Of a stretch of DNA of 64,000 nucleotides, positions 1 through 12,500 are shown in pieces. Positions within the stretch are counted from its first letter, which is position 1. Every line of letters starts with the position of its first letter. A program made the translations under genes and the position numbers. Origin of the DNA: Tyto alba (Eukaryota > Chordata > Aves > Strigiformes > Tytonidae); contig NW_024881296.1 in the NCBI RefSeq assembly GCF_018691265.1, positions 13,113,427 through 13,177,426 on the forward strand, written 5' to 3'. The notes beneath the pieces are model-generated. The model was not told the DNA's origin, searched no databases, and worked only from the letters and a program-made list of their open reading frames with translations.

Positions 1-2700
1 TTGCATCACTGGGCTTCACTGGTTACTTATTAACAAGACATAATTTGTAATTTCGAAAGGACTATTCAAATTTTTACAGAATGCCTTTTTTTTTTTTTTT
101 AATTAAGCCATTTCTATAATGTTTGATAATGGCACATTCTGAATTCTGCTTAAAATGACTCTCTCATTTCTCAGAGATTATTATCTATATCACTGCTCCC
201 CAATCTATGGTATGCACCAAATTAATAAACATTGCTAGAGGAGATCACAGCAGTGATTACATGGAGAAGCAGACGTGGTAACTCTACATTTGGAGAGACA
301 CCCAGCCAACATAACATTGCTAGAAGGCGGCTGCAGGGAATCCGGCATCAACAAGTGAGGAAGGGGATACATCAGAGAAGTGTCACAGAGGGGCAAAAGT
401 CAGTGAGGTCCAACTGAAAAAACAAACCAAACCAAACCAAACAACATTGTTTAAAAGCAAAAGGTCTACATATACTTGATCCTGAAATCAGAATTCAGTT
501 GAAAAAGGTCAGCCCAAAGGACCTCTTGTGATAGCTTCTAGTCCCACATATCTAATATTTTTTAAAGTAAATTAAATTGGTAAAAGTTAAAGCAAACTGC
601 TTCAACTGGCCTGAAAAAACAGAAGTATTGGGAAATTCTGAAATTTGGCACAATTCACTTGAAGTTTTCGGTACTGACATAACGGAGATTTCTACAAACT
701 GGAAATTCTAATTCCCATATAGTTTTGTTCAGGACTCCTGGCTCTGCCCACATATCTCCTTAAAGGATAGCAGTGCTCACAGTAAGTTCCAAAAAGGGAA
801 ACATCTTTCAAAAGACTATTTCTTCTCCTATAGGTTAGCCCAAAGGCAGTTTTTCTTAACCACCTGATATTTTAAATCAAATGAAGATTTTTACAAGGTA
901 TTTGTAGCTTTAGAAATGTCTCATTTTGGTACATCCTAACATAGAAATCCTCTGCTGTCCCTTACCCTAACCATAGTTCAGCTACTCAGATTTAATCTCT
1001 TTTTCTAAGTCAGATTTTTACATTAATTCTGTTTTCACTTATTATATTAACTGGAAAAATCGAGAAAACTGACAGTTTTTAAGACTAAGCTAAATGTTTA
1101 GAGTTATAGGATTCATTTAACACACATCAATAATCAAATCATTCTGGAGCTAAGTGTAAATTGTAAATCCAACTGCACAACCTGCATTTCAAAGTTATCT
1201 GTATTTATAACACTAAAATAGTCCTGTTCTGCCAATACTCACTTTTTTAAATGTGAAAACTGCAATTTCATTTAATACCCTGCTGTTTATTTTGTTCAGC
1301 AATTAGTTCAATTAGAAGTGCACATATTAATGAATTGCACCAAAGCTACAGAGACTAAGTAGAGTACGAAGCCTATAGCTTGGACAAGGAGAGCTTTGCT
1401 AACAGCTGCTATAAAACCAGAGCTGCACATTAGTTTAGCTAGTTTATCAAAAGAAATATGGATCAGAGAACATTCCTTAAAAGCAAAACAGATCTGACTG
1501 GTCTCAGTTATATATGGATCATCTGCCCTGAGCCATTAATCCCAACAGATTCACTGTTTTGAGGAGAAAAATGGGATTTTTTCAGTTATTCTCAATTGCT
1601 ACTTCATATCACAGGATATTGTAATAATACTAATTCAGTATTAATTATTGATATTAACATGTAACAGTAAATACTCAGCCTTTTAAGTGTGGATTACTTT
1701 GAGCAGCAGTAGCCTGTCTCACTGAAATCAATACTTACAACTGCAGATGGCTTAAAGCACACAAACCCTAAAGCTGGAAGCACAAACCAAAGATATCCAA
1801 GATGCTTTCAGGCTATCCCGTGTGAATCCTTGAAGCACATTCACATAGTTGTTCACCCCAAGAAGAAAGCCCCATTTCCTACCTCCATTGCTACCACACC
1901 TAAGTTGGAACAGGGTACTGCATAAAACATTGCAGACTTCCTTGTGCAGGTCAGTGCCAGCACAGTCTCATATCATATTAGGGGCTTGCCAATAGAAGCT
2001 TTACCAGTGACTCTCCTGTCAGATACTTGCTTTAAACTTACCTTGCAAATACTCTGGTCTTCTATATTCTTCACAGTCCTATTGTTTTTATGATCTCCCA
2101 TAATAAATCTACCTGTGACATTATTACTGACGCTACAGTAAGTGCCTAATGTACATTGCACACATTTGCCATACAATGAATCAAAATGACTTATTTTCCT
2201 CCTTTCCCCTCTCCATATGTTTTAATCCCCAAAAGGAGGGGTTTCTGGCGTGTTGAGAACACTGCAGATTATACTAAGGCAGAATTGTTTATAGAAGCAC
2301 ATGACACGTGAAAAGATCATTTGAATGTCAAGGACTTAACTTGAAAAGTTAAATTCATATACATTTAATAGAGTACCATTACTAGTCTGTTTTGACCATT
2401 AGTTGATTTTCTTCATTCTTCTCTATTTAGGGAAAACAAAACAAAACACAAAAAACCCAAACAGAAATCACAATGCAAAGCTAAGAGGATTCACTTAAAA
2501 ATTCAAGGGTTTTGTAAGGTGACCCTCATGGTTCAGATCTCAGGTGCCTGATCCTCCGCTGCTAGACCTTACACAGTCATTTAACCTTGCATGCCCATTC
2601 AGTGCCAAGTCCTGCCAACTCCTACACACATGCTTAAGTAACAACAGAAACCAAATACAAAAGCTGAAATTTTAAGTCTGAACACTTTTAAGAACTGTTT
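1..2700. other. SMYD3 intron 1 sequence, no gene seen
   Basis: AT-rich unique-looking sequence with an 18-base T run near 84 and a short AACCA microsatellite at about 421-445. No exon, RNA gene or recognised transposon. The 61-residue open frame at 232-417 has no family signature. Confidence 0.6.
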
Positions 2701-3070
2701 CATAGGACAGAATCACAGGATAATTCAGGTTGGAAGGCATCTACGGAGATGTCTAGTTGCAAAGCAGGGTCAGCTCTGGGGTCAGACCCAGCTCAGAGCT
2801 TTATCCAGTGGGGTCCTGAAACCCGCAAAGCATGCAGATGACTCCATGGCCAGCCTGTTCGACCTCTTGGCTGTCCTCCGCGTGAAACAGCTTTTCCTTA
2901 TATTCCATGTGAACTTTTCTTCTATTCAATTTAAGCCTGTTGTCTCTTGCCCTCCTGCCATGCACCACAGTGAAGAGCCTGGCTCCATCTTCTTGAAAAC
3001 CTCCTCAGAGATGCAGTTTTGCCCAAGGCTGCTTCTTCTCTGTGCACGTTCTTGACCCTTATTTCCTCTC
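2701..3070 (-). mobile_element. CR1 LINE fragment (3' end), minus strand
   Basis: The segment begins with the typical CR1 tail read backwards: a GAATCACAGGATAATTCAGG-type stretch, then GGTTGGAAGGCATCT and a GTCTAGTTGC block. It continues through sequence that reads like the CR1 3' UTR and ORF2 end (CAGCCTGTTCGACC, GCCTGTTGTCTCTTGCCCTC, GAGCCTGGCTCCATCTTC). The 5' part of the element is missing, as in most avian CR1 copies. The open frame at 2846-3055 is repeat sequence and not a gene. The right boundary is approximate. Confidence 0.85.
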
Positions 3071-3518
3071 AAAAAAGTGGAATATATACTTTGCCATGAT
3101 AAAAATTACTCTTGAGATAGAAATTGTTTTAATGCAAAATTGACTTGGAGCCTTCAGCCTACAGCTAGGAAAGCTAAAGAATTATTCCACCCCCTCTAAC
3201 CAAGCACAGCCAAACACCACAAATTTCAGCTTAGTTTTGTCTATTGCACTGATTATAATTTTATATTTGTAACCATAAAAATACTCAAAATAAGACAGCA
3301 TGTTTACACACTGTGTCTATAACTACAAATAAGAAATTGCAGTGTGGAGGTATGACAACTGGCAAAATGCATGGAGACCCTGTAAATAAATTATTCAAAT
3401 GCCTGTTTTCTTCAACTCTTTATAGCTGCTATTTTTCAACTTACCTGACAAGATGTACCACAGTATTTAGCAACCTTGCACTGAGAGCATCTGTGCAGAT
3501 GTTCATTCCTGTTTAGGG

Positions 3519-3541
3519 AAAAAAAAAAAAAAAAAAAAAAA
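3519..3541 (+). repeat. A23 homopolymer tract
   Basis: Twenty-three consecutive A. The preceding sequence is not recognised as a retroposed transcript. Confidence 0.95.
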
Positions 3542-6500
3542 GAAAAATCAGTTATAAATACAAATAGAGCTTTGTATTTATTCCTCTTAGACAACTAGCA
3601 TTTTTCAAATATTCCAAGGCAAGAAAGATATCTGAAAAACAAGAGTAGTCTAAAATGCACTGTTACACAAGAAGAAATTGCATGTGGTTACATTTAAAGC
3701 TGTATTCACAATCCTTTACTCATGTGCCTCAGGATCTCTGGGGCCACTTTGGATCAACTGTAAAGATATCAAACATGCTTATTTTTGCCATATAGCTATA
3801 ACCCTGAGAAGTTTGATTTTGTAGACAACATCATAATTAGAGCTGTGCAATACTGCTACTTAACCTATTTATTGTCTACCTTGAGCCTTGTCTTAAACAA
3901 GCATCACTATGTCTTAAACAAGACCTTGCTGTGAACCTGCAGTTGTGCCATAAAATTATAACTTTACAACAGAGTCTGAAGTTGACATGTCAGCAGAAAT
4001 TTCTGTTCTAAGAACATACTTCTGACTGGGGCACAGTGAGACCAAAATAAAAATTGGCAGGGGAAATAAAAATCCAGTGAAAGCTAGAAGGATAACTACC
4101 AGAACTATACATTACAACATCACAGTCTAAAGGTTAAAAGCACCTCCTGGCTCTAGTACCATTTTCTGACGCTGTCTTAGTTTACAGTTTTATGAGTTAA
4201 GAAAATATCACTGAAGTTCTGTAGATTTTTTAGACATTAAGGAAACATTAAATGCGAAGCCACACACAGAGCAAATCTTACACCTCAAATACATAAGTAA
4301 AGAGATTTACTTCAGATGAGTAGAAACAAGACATTGATTTTGAGGCTTCCCTCCCCTCTTACTCTCCTGTGGAAAATACTGAACATAATTACATTATTCT
4401 GGTAACACTGGGAAGTTTCCACTTTGATTTCTTAACATGCAAAATTATTTACATGCTTTATGGGCATTCATTAAGTTGGGAAAACAGTATATACTACTTG
4501 TTTGTTGTTGTTGTTGTTAAAACTGAAGGCAGAAGAGTTACATTACAAACACAACAATTAACTAGGCTGCATGGACAGCATAATTATTACTTCCTCTCAG
4601 ACTTCTTCCTGGCCATCCCTCTGCTGCCTCCATTTAGCTGCCTCAAACCTTAGTATACAGATTAATTCAGCCTTCCAATTTAACCGAGAGACAACTAACA
4701 CGGCCCATTCTGAACTGAAAGGGCAAGTTTAAATGAACAGATGAAGGATTTTTCTGTTCAAGATTCTCAGTGTCTACACGTTGGTACTAGGTGTGCTCTT
4801 TTCACTCGCACTCCCAACTGATGCCACCAAAACACAATGTAATTCTCTGTCTCTGCTGACATTAAAAGAAAACTCCTCTGCTGTTGTCAGTAACCTAAAG
4901 GCTGCGTATTATTTACTCAGGTTCCCAGCTCAACTGTTTGATGACATGGCCTCTCTTTCTTCTTTACTTATACCACACGGTTGTCCCCGGATTTTAGTTT
5001 CTAGGGGTGACTTCAGAATGGTAGAACGCTCTCTAAAGGTCACATCCAAAAATGACAGTACCAACGTGCCCACAAATGTCAGTCTAGAACTTCTGGATGA
5101 TTAATTTCACCCACTGATTTCAGCCGTGACATCAAAACTATCAGGAGTAGGGGCAGAACACCAGAAATACCATGGAGCATCCTCTAGCACAAACCAGCTT
5201 CTCCTTTCCCTCAAGTCCCACAAGTGGAAAATATATTTTGCTGATATATCAAGTTGTTGCTATGTTTGAATTATTAAAAATAACAGCTTATGCACTATCT
5301 TAGGACTCATAAGCATTCAGGGAGTTTAGACAGCTGCATTGGTCAAAGATTAAGAGAAGCACTATGTACAGATCATTACAATCAAGTAACAATCTTTTAA
5401 TTTCTACTGCAATAAAAATCACTATTTTGTTGCACAATATTTTGTAGGCATTCCTACTACCAGGAGAAAAATAAATTAGAAATATTTCATATATAAGCAC
5501 ATGTTTTGCTAGTGCCTTTTTTACTTCCCTACCTGCAAAGCCAGCCCTGGAGACTGAAAAAACTAGCAACTGTTGGATTCCTCTAAAGAGAAATCTAAAG
5601 TCTTGTACATGCACAACAGGTTTTTGATTTTAAGGTGCAATGCCTGAGGATGATTCAGAGTTAGAAACAAGCGTGAAATCTTCATTTTGCCAGCTGGGGA
5701 GAGCTGCTTTGTTTTCAAGGCTGAGCAATGACACCATTTTAACCAGACTATGATAAAGGAGCACATATTTCTCCTTCTAGATTACAAGCTCATGTCAGAG
5801 TAATTTTGGGAAGAAATACAGTTCAGTGGAATAATTACTGTAGACAAAAAAAAAAAAAAAAAACACACAAAAGCTGTGTGAACCTGCTTATTGATTTGGA
5901 TATTAGCAGCAGCACAGATATAAATACATGCCTGTAAACTATGTAGACAAATTCTTTCACACTGAGACAAGTTTTGACACATATTTTAATACAAAGCAGC
6001 ATGCCGTATCAAGGACATAAAAGAATCATTTATAAGAAATCCACACATTCTTTCCAGGTATTTCACAATTAACAGGATAGATTCAAGCTTTTCTGAAGCT
6101 AGACCTTTCAAATTACAGAAAGAAGACGCTGCAAGAACTTTTCCTCGTTTAGCTACCACTTTATTGCCTTTAGAGTCTGCCCATGAACCATTCACAACAT
6201 CGCAGGCAACGTTATCACTGAAAATCCACCTACTGACCTAGAACAAAAGAAGAAGGCAAGCACCTAGAACTCTGGTTTGTTGTTCAGCTCCTCACAAGCA
6301 TGGCTGCAGCCCTTGAGATGGTCACTGCAGCATGTCCCTGTTGCTTTTTACAGGTCTATTTTACACAGCTGTACAGAATCACAGAGAGGTCACGAAGGAA
6401 CTTTCAGCCTCTCTGTTTCTAGATACCTCCTCTGAATTCAATATTTTACACTCATGTTAGCAGCCTCTATCAAACTTCTCTTTGTCATTATATAATAGTA

Positions 6501-9500
6501 TCTGAATGACTCAGTGCTCACCCTACTGTAGAATGACCAAGCAAATCTATTTTGAAGGCAGGCTTTTTTTGTTCTAAATGCTATTCATCAAAACACAATA
6601 ATGAGTTAGGACTCTGATAACAGAGCATTTGCAACTTTAGTCCCAGACACATTAAAGTACCAAAAAGTCTCAGCAGCAAGTAAAACACAGATTCCCAAAG
6701 CAGAGTAATTATAACTTTCTGGAACCAGAATTTAAATGAATTAATGCCTACAACTATCAGAGAGGTCTCTGCTACAGATTTCACAATCTTTCATCAGAAG
6801 ACTACATTCGACAACCTTAAGACACTGCAAACATACCTTGCCTTGGTACACCTCTTGGTATTTTTCCAAGAGATGCCAGGATTTACTGAAATCATTGGCG
6901 TTAAGTCACCAACACCTATTTGCTCTTTCTTTTGTAAAACAATTAGTGGACCTGTCACCACAAAGCACCAAACTCCTTCAGCACCCACCTAAGTTTCAGT
7001 GCTTTACAGGATTATTTCCTCTGTATCCTCTGTCCCTGAAGGTTAACCAACCTGCAGTAACATGCATATACACGCAAAAATTTGAGGACCATCACTCAAA
7101 ACATGGATTTTTGCCAAACTAACACTACCAGTCAGATTATTTGAGTAAGGTGACTCCCTGCTGGCACCATATAAAGAATGAACTACCCATTCATCTTTCG
7201 GGGTTTCTCTGAATGACAAGCAGATATAGAATGCCTGTTACAGAGCTGAATAGTAAAGCTACTGATTAAATCGCTGCTTTTTCTTCCAATCCCCTTCTCC
7301 TGCTTGGCCTAAAGTTTTAGATTTTAGATTATAGCATCTATGAATCTTGCTACATCACATTTTAAGCATAAAGCAGCAGGATCTAAAACATTTAAGATGA
7401 GTATAAAGAATTTAAGGATAAGATTCATGTATTCATATATACAGGATTCATGTAGTTTAGAACATTTTAAAAACTGAGACTACTTGCCTACTTTGTTCCT
7501 GTCCTCGATGTTTTATTAATGTTATAGGCTCTATTGAAACAATTTTAAAGTCACTGTCAAATACTCCCATGCATTTCTCATCACCTGTAAACATCATCTG
7601 GAGATAGTATCAGGTTACTCACAAGGAATCTACTACATCTTGGCTAACGTGACTAATTTCATGGATGAGAAAATGCACAGAATTTGATCTACTGCATTCA
7701 GTAACACTTTAATCTCTGAAAAAGTTCCTGCTGCAGTAGAAAGGGAAAAAAAGATGCAGTAACTAAAATAAATTATTAGTTTTCCAATACAGCTTCAACA
7801 AGATTTTCAATAGACTACAGCCCCTTATGAAACAGCAAGCACAAGTGAGGATCTTAGCCTGTACTAAAAAAAAAAATAATCCACAAGACTAAATTAAGCA
7901 GGGGTTGCCAGTTGTCCTATATCATGGTGTTACGGTCAGGTCAAGAATCTTTACCTTGAGGAAGTTGGATATTACTAAATCTTTTCATCATTATTGTCTA
8001 CAAACACCATTCATAGAATAAGCACTCCAAATGTGTACTGAGAATGCAAATAAATAAACCCGAATATATAGGTGGGTGGAAGAAGTCCCAAGGGATTGAT
8101 ACAGACAGGAAACAAAAGAAAACATATGAGAGAGGGGAAAAAGCTAATAAGACAGTTCAACACCCTCCCCAGCCAAATAACTTTTTTTTTTTTGTTTTGG
8201 CAATTTTAAAATTGCTTTTTATTAAAGGTACAAGAGGACCAGAGCACTGTAAAGAGGGGCTGACAACAAGCAGGGAGGCAGCTGAGTCTAAGGGAAGCTG
8301 CTACCCCATATGAGTGGGAGCACCAGAGACAGCCTGAAGATACATGGCTAAAATCCTAAGAATGTGCCAAGATTGAATCACAGAGTGAAGAGGTTCACGA
8401 GGGTTTTCCTGGACTGTCAGGTCCTATCAGAGCCACACCTGCACCCTCACAATGCACAAAACATGTGGCCTTTTAAAAACACCACAAAATACTGTTTGCC
8501 AGGAAAGGGCTTAATATAATTTTGAAAACCCCAACAAAACCCAACCAAATACAATTAGATTATTTAATTTATAATGAAAATGCATCTACACTTCTCTGCT
8601 GATTGCAGGCACTTGACTTTCAGCCCTACTCACAAGATAAGTATCAGATATAACAGAATGTTTGATTACCAGACTGCGCTCAACACTCCTTTCTATGCAG
8701 TTTATTCACACTTCTGCTTCTGCCACAGCTTGCAAGGACAAAAGGGCAATCTCACACAAATCTCCTACTGCATTTTTGTTGTTGATATTGTTTTCCAGTT
8801 AATAATCCAGCCCTATAATACATGTAACAAAAGAGTGGCGCTTCCAGATGCATGTCATGTTGAACTAATTTCCTGAACAAATTCCTAGACCTTTGCGATT
8901 CAGTCAAACGTGTCAAGTACATAAAGTCTACTTGGATTTTCTCAAGTGTGTGAATTTCAGACCTGTCACAAAGTGGAAGCAATCACCACCTACAATAAGC
9001 AAACATGTCGTTCATTGTTTTACTAATACGTGTCTGTCTTCTAATAATAAAAATAAAGATGCAAATAACAAACAGCCATTTTAAATCTGGTACATTCGAG
9101 AGCAGAGGGGTTACGCTAAATGCAATTACGTCTCTTTCCTCACCTCTCTCCTGGCAGGAGAATAATGCAGTGTAGCAGCACAGTTGGTCCCCAGCTGCTA
9201 CCCTGCTGCTGAGGGTAACAGCAGGCACTGCAGGTGAGGGGCACCTCCAGCATACCAAAAGCCACAGCACTGCTCTGGGGACAAGGACAAAGGGTGCTGG
9301 AGGGTCAGGCAGCAACAACCCCAGGGCATATGCCTCTGCAACATCCCAAATCCAAGCCCTTGGCAGGCAATAAGCCTCTGCAGCCAGCCAGCCATGCCCA
9401 CAGGAGGGGTTCCCAGCCCCTCCGGTGCCCTGGGTGCTGACTTGGGGCAGCTTGGCAGGCTCAGGGCTTCCCCCCTTCTCCCCTGCCAGGGCTCTGGACC

Positions 9501-12500
9501 CGCTCTGCAACTGGGATCAGCTGGTGGAGGAGAAGCCATCCTCCACACGCCCCATGACCCACAGCCTCTGAAATACTGCCATGTTTTTCTGCCCTAAGGT
9601 CATTCTGTACACTGCTCTTGGGTCCCACATAACCTGCTGGGTCTGGGCAAAGAAGAGTACAACAGGTAACAAGACTTTGAAATCTATGTCCTGAAAAGTA
9701 ATGCAAAAATTTCCCCTATTTTCCACTTGCACACTTCATTGTGTTGAGTAAGTATATTAATTAATCTTTTTTAACCCAAAAGCAGCACTGAGGAAAAGTA
9801 GCTTTCCAAGAGGTAGGAGAATGACAAATATTTAGAGTTAAAAGATAGTAACTACAGGTAACCATCAATGATCAGAATCACTTATTCAAGCAAGAACTAA
9901 GACCTTTCATGTAAGAAAAACACACCCACTTTATTTCCAAATATCATGATCGTCTACTTTATAACTGAACATACTACCGAAGTGGTATTGCATTGTCCAG
10001 GTTTAAAAAAAAAAAAAAAAAAAGACGAAAAGTGAATAACCAAAGCACTTGACCTGTGACAAAAGTTTACTTAGGGCATTTGCACTCCCCAAGCACACCA
10101 CCTACTAACACAAACAAAAATACAGGTTATTCAGGATGACTTCCTGTAACTTAAGTCGTGGCTTCTGAAGTTTCACATGCCACCCTGAATGCCCACATTC
10201 ACTGCTGTTTTCTGTAATATTCGTTATACCCAGTCATATATTTATCCCCCTGAAACGTTTCTGGATATATTCTATAAGGAGAAAACAGCATTCAAATAGA
10301 TGAGGGGAGAGAGAGAGGATCCTTCTGCTTAGAATGGGCATCGGTTCTGTTCAGATTTTACAAATACTGTGTTTTACATGTGTATTATGTTTACTTGGTT
10401 TTAAGATATGCAGCAATCAGGTAATGAACATGCTGGGTCATATGACTTCAGCTGACGGGAGATTCTGGACAGTACTTTTTGCCTGGTTTTGTGTGTTGAG
10501 TATTATCTCCCATAATTATCTTCTGCATCTTGACTCTTCTTCTGAAGAATACCTGGTCTGAATATTGTGAAAAATTTTCAAAATAAAAACTTGTGATGGT
10601 TTACAGTCATTTCTTCATTCCAGTATCATCTTTTCTAACAATTTAGGTTGGATCTGTAGCTTTTTCTTCAAGGGTCACAGGAACCAAAATCAAGGCTGGA
10701 AAAAAACAAGACGACATCCAAAGGGTAGATTTTCATTTACTCCTATGTAGAGTGTTCATGCAGTAATAGCAGCATTACTAAATTCTGATGAGAAAATGTC
10801 CATTTTTCAAAACTTCTTTGCATTATTTTGAAAAAGATTGGATTTTTTAAAATATCCAACACTCACAGTGCAAGATACTTTGCTGAAACTGAAAAGTTAT
10901 TTAGAGCCAGAAAGAGATGATTCTCCTTTGGTTAAACTGAAAAAACCCCAAACCCTCCACTTCAATTTTCTAAAAATAGGGCCACTAGAAGTGTTCTCAT
11001 ACAACCAAGAACAGAATTATACACCTCTCCATTAAGGTGGCAACTAATAAAAAGCTTCAGATGTAGTGTCTTCCAGTAAAATTAGTGAAGGAACTTATAA
11101 GAAGCAATCCCTAAAAAAAAAAAAAACGGCCCTTAGGCAGGCAAGAAATTTATTCTTACGTTTGGATTCTATTTCTTTGTTCAGTATTTACCTCTGATCC
11201 TAACCTATGCAAGGAAATACAATAAAATCTCTCTACTGAAAACCAAGAAAAAGACTTCATACGTAATTTCAGTAGTACAAGGCCCCTTAGCTTTAGATAT
11301 TCAGAAGAAGCACTCAGCACCTCCCGAAACAGTACCTTTTTATTAGAGAAGACAGACTAGATTTAGAATAAAATACCTTTTACATTTATATGTGTATTAT
11401 ATATACACACACATATGCACACTTTATCAGCATGCACGATGGATAAAACAAATGCCATCACAACAGAAATCAACAGTTGTGTGAAGATACTCTAATTATC
11501 CTCCCAGTGAAATGCACTGTTATCTCCCACTGAGAGCACCAAAGCAGAAACACAGCAGAAGTTGGCTTCAGGAGCACAAGGTAACTACTACAAATTGTCT
11601 CCTACAGCTACTTGCCCTGCAAAGCTACTTCAACAAAATTTCCCTCAAATCAAGGCTATCCCCAGTGTTTGCCTGCAGTGCGCATGCCAATGTGCCTCCA
11701 GCAATTTCAGACTTAAACAGATTAATTTCAGTCACACAGTACAGTTCATTCCACCTTGGGATTTTAATCAAAGAATGCCAAACGCTGAGGAAGACGAAGA
11801 TTGTATTTCACAATATGAAAAGGTTGTATCTATAACTTAGAAACATGTCAAAAAAGTTACATGCAATATTTTTAAACACTCCTTTCTAAAACATGTGGTT
11901 AGAATCAAATGAAGCCAAGTATAACAAAATATCCTATCTTTCACTTTTTCCTATAAAAATGATAAATGCGTTGTTCATTAATCTGCTGCACATCCAAGTA
12001 TTTTTTTCCTTGACCCATAAGTCAATATTCCACAAGAAGAAAATTGTTACTCTAAAATATCATACTGCTGTAAATATTTACATCCGGCTAGTATTACCTC
12101 CTGGACCATACGGATCTATGATTTCCAGTGAAATATAAACCCCTGTGACCCTCTCAGAGAAGAATATCTTCATCAGCTCTTTTCTTTCTTAGCCCCTTTC
12201 CCTTCTTGACCATATTTGCATTTTTAGGATACCCATTTTTTTAAGGTCCTGCAATGCTTATTTACATGCTGTTCTGCTTCCAGATACAATTAAACTCGAA
12301 AGTCCTTCCATTCCCTATGGAACACATTTTAAAGGTGCCGAACAAAAAATAAAATATTCCAGATGACAAACTTGGACAGACATAGCAATATAGCTGGGCT
12401 CAAAACAAATTGTGGTGCATTTTGTCTCACAGATTTAGAATTGGGTAAGGATGTTCTTCAGGTTAACCCATCCTTTTCACCTGCTTAGCCCTCATGTTCC

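Noticed and set aside
8983..9510. Longest open frame of the window (175 residues, minus strand)
   Set aside because: It begins with TTG and not ATG, lies in a GC-richer patch where other frames are open too, has no family signature and no splice context.
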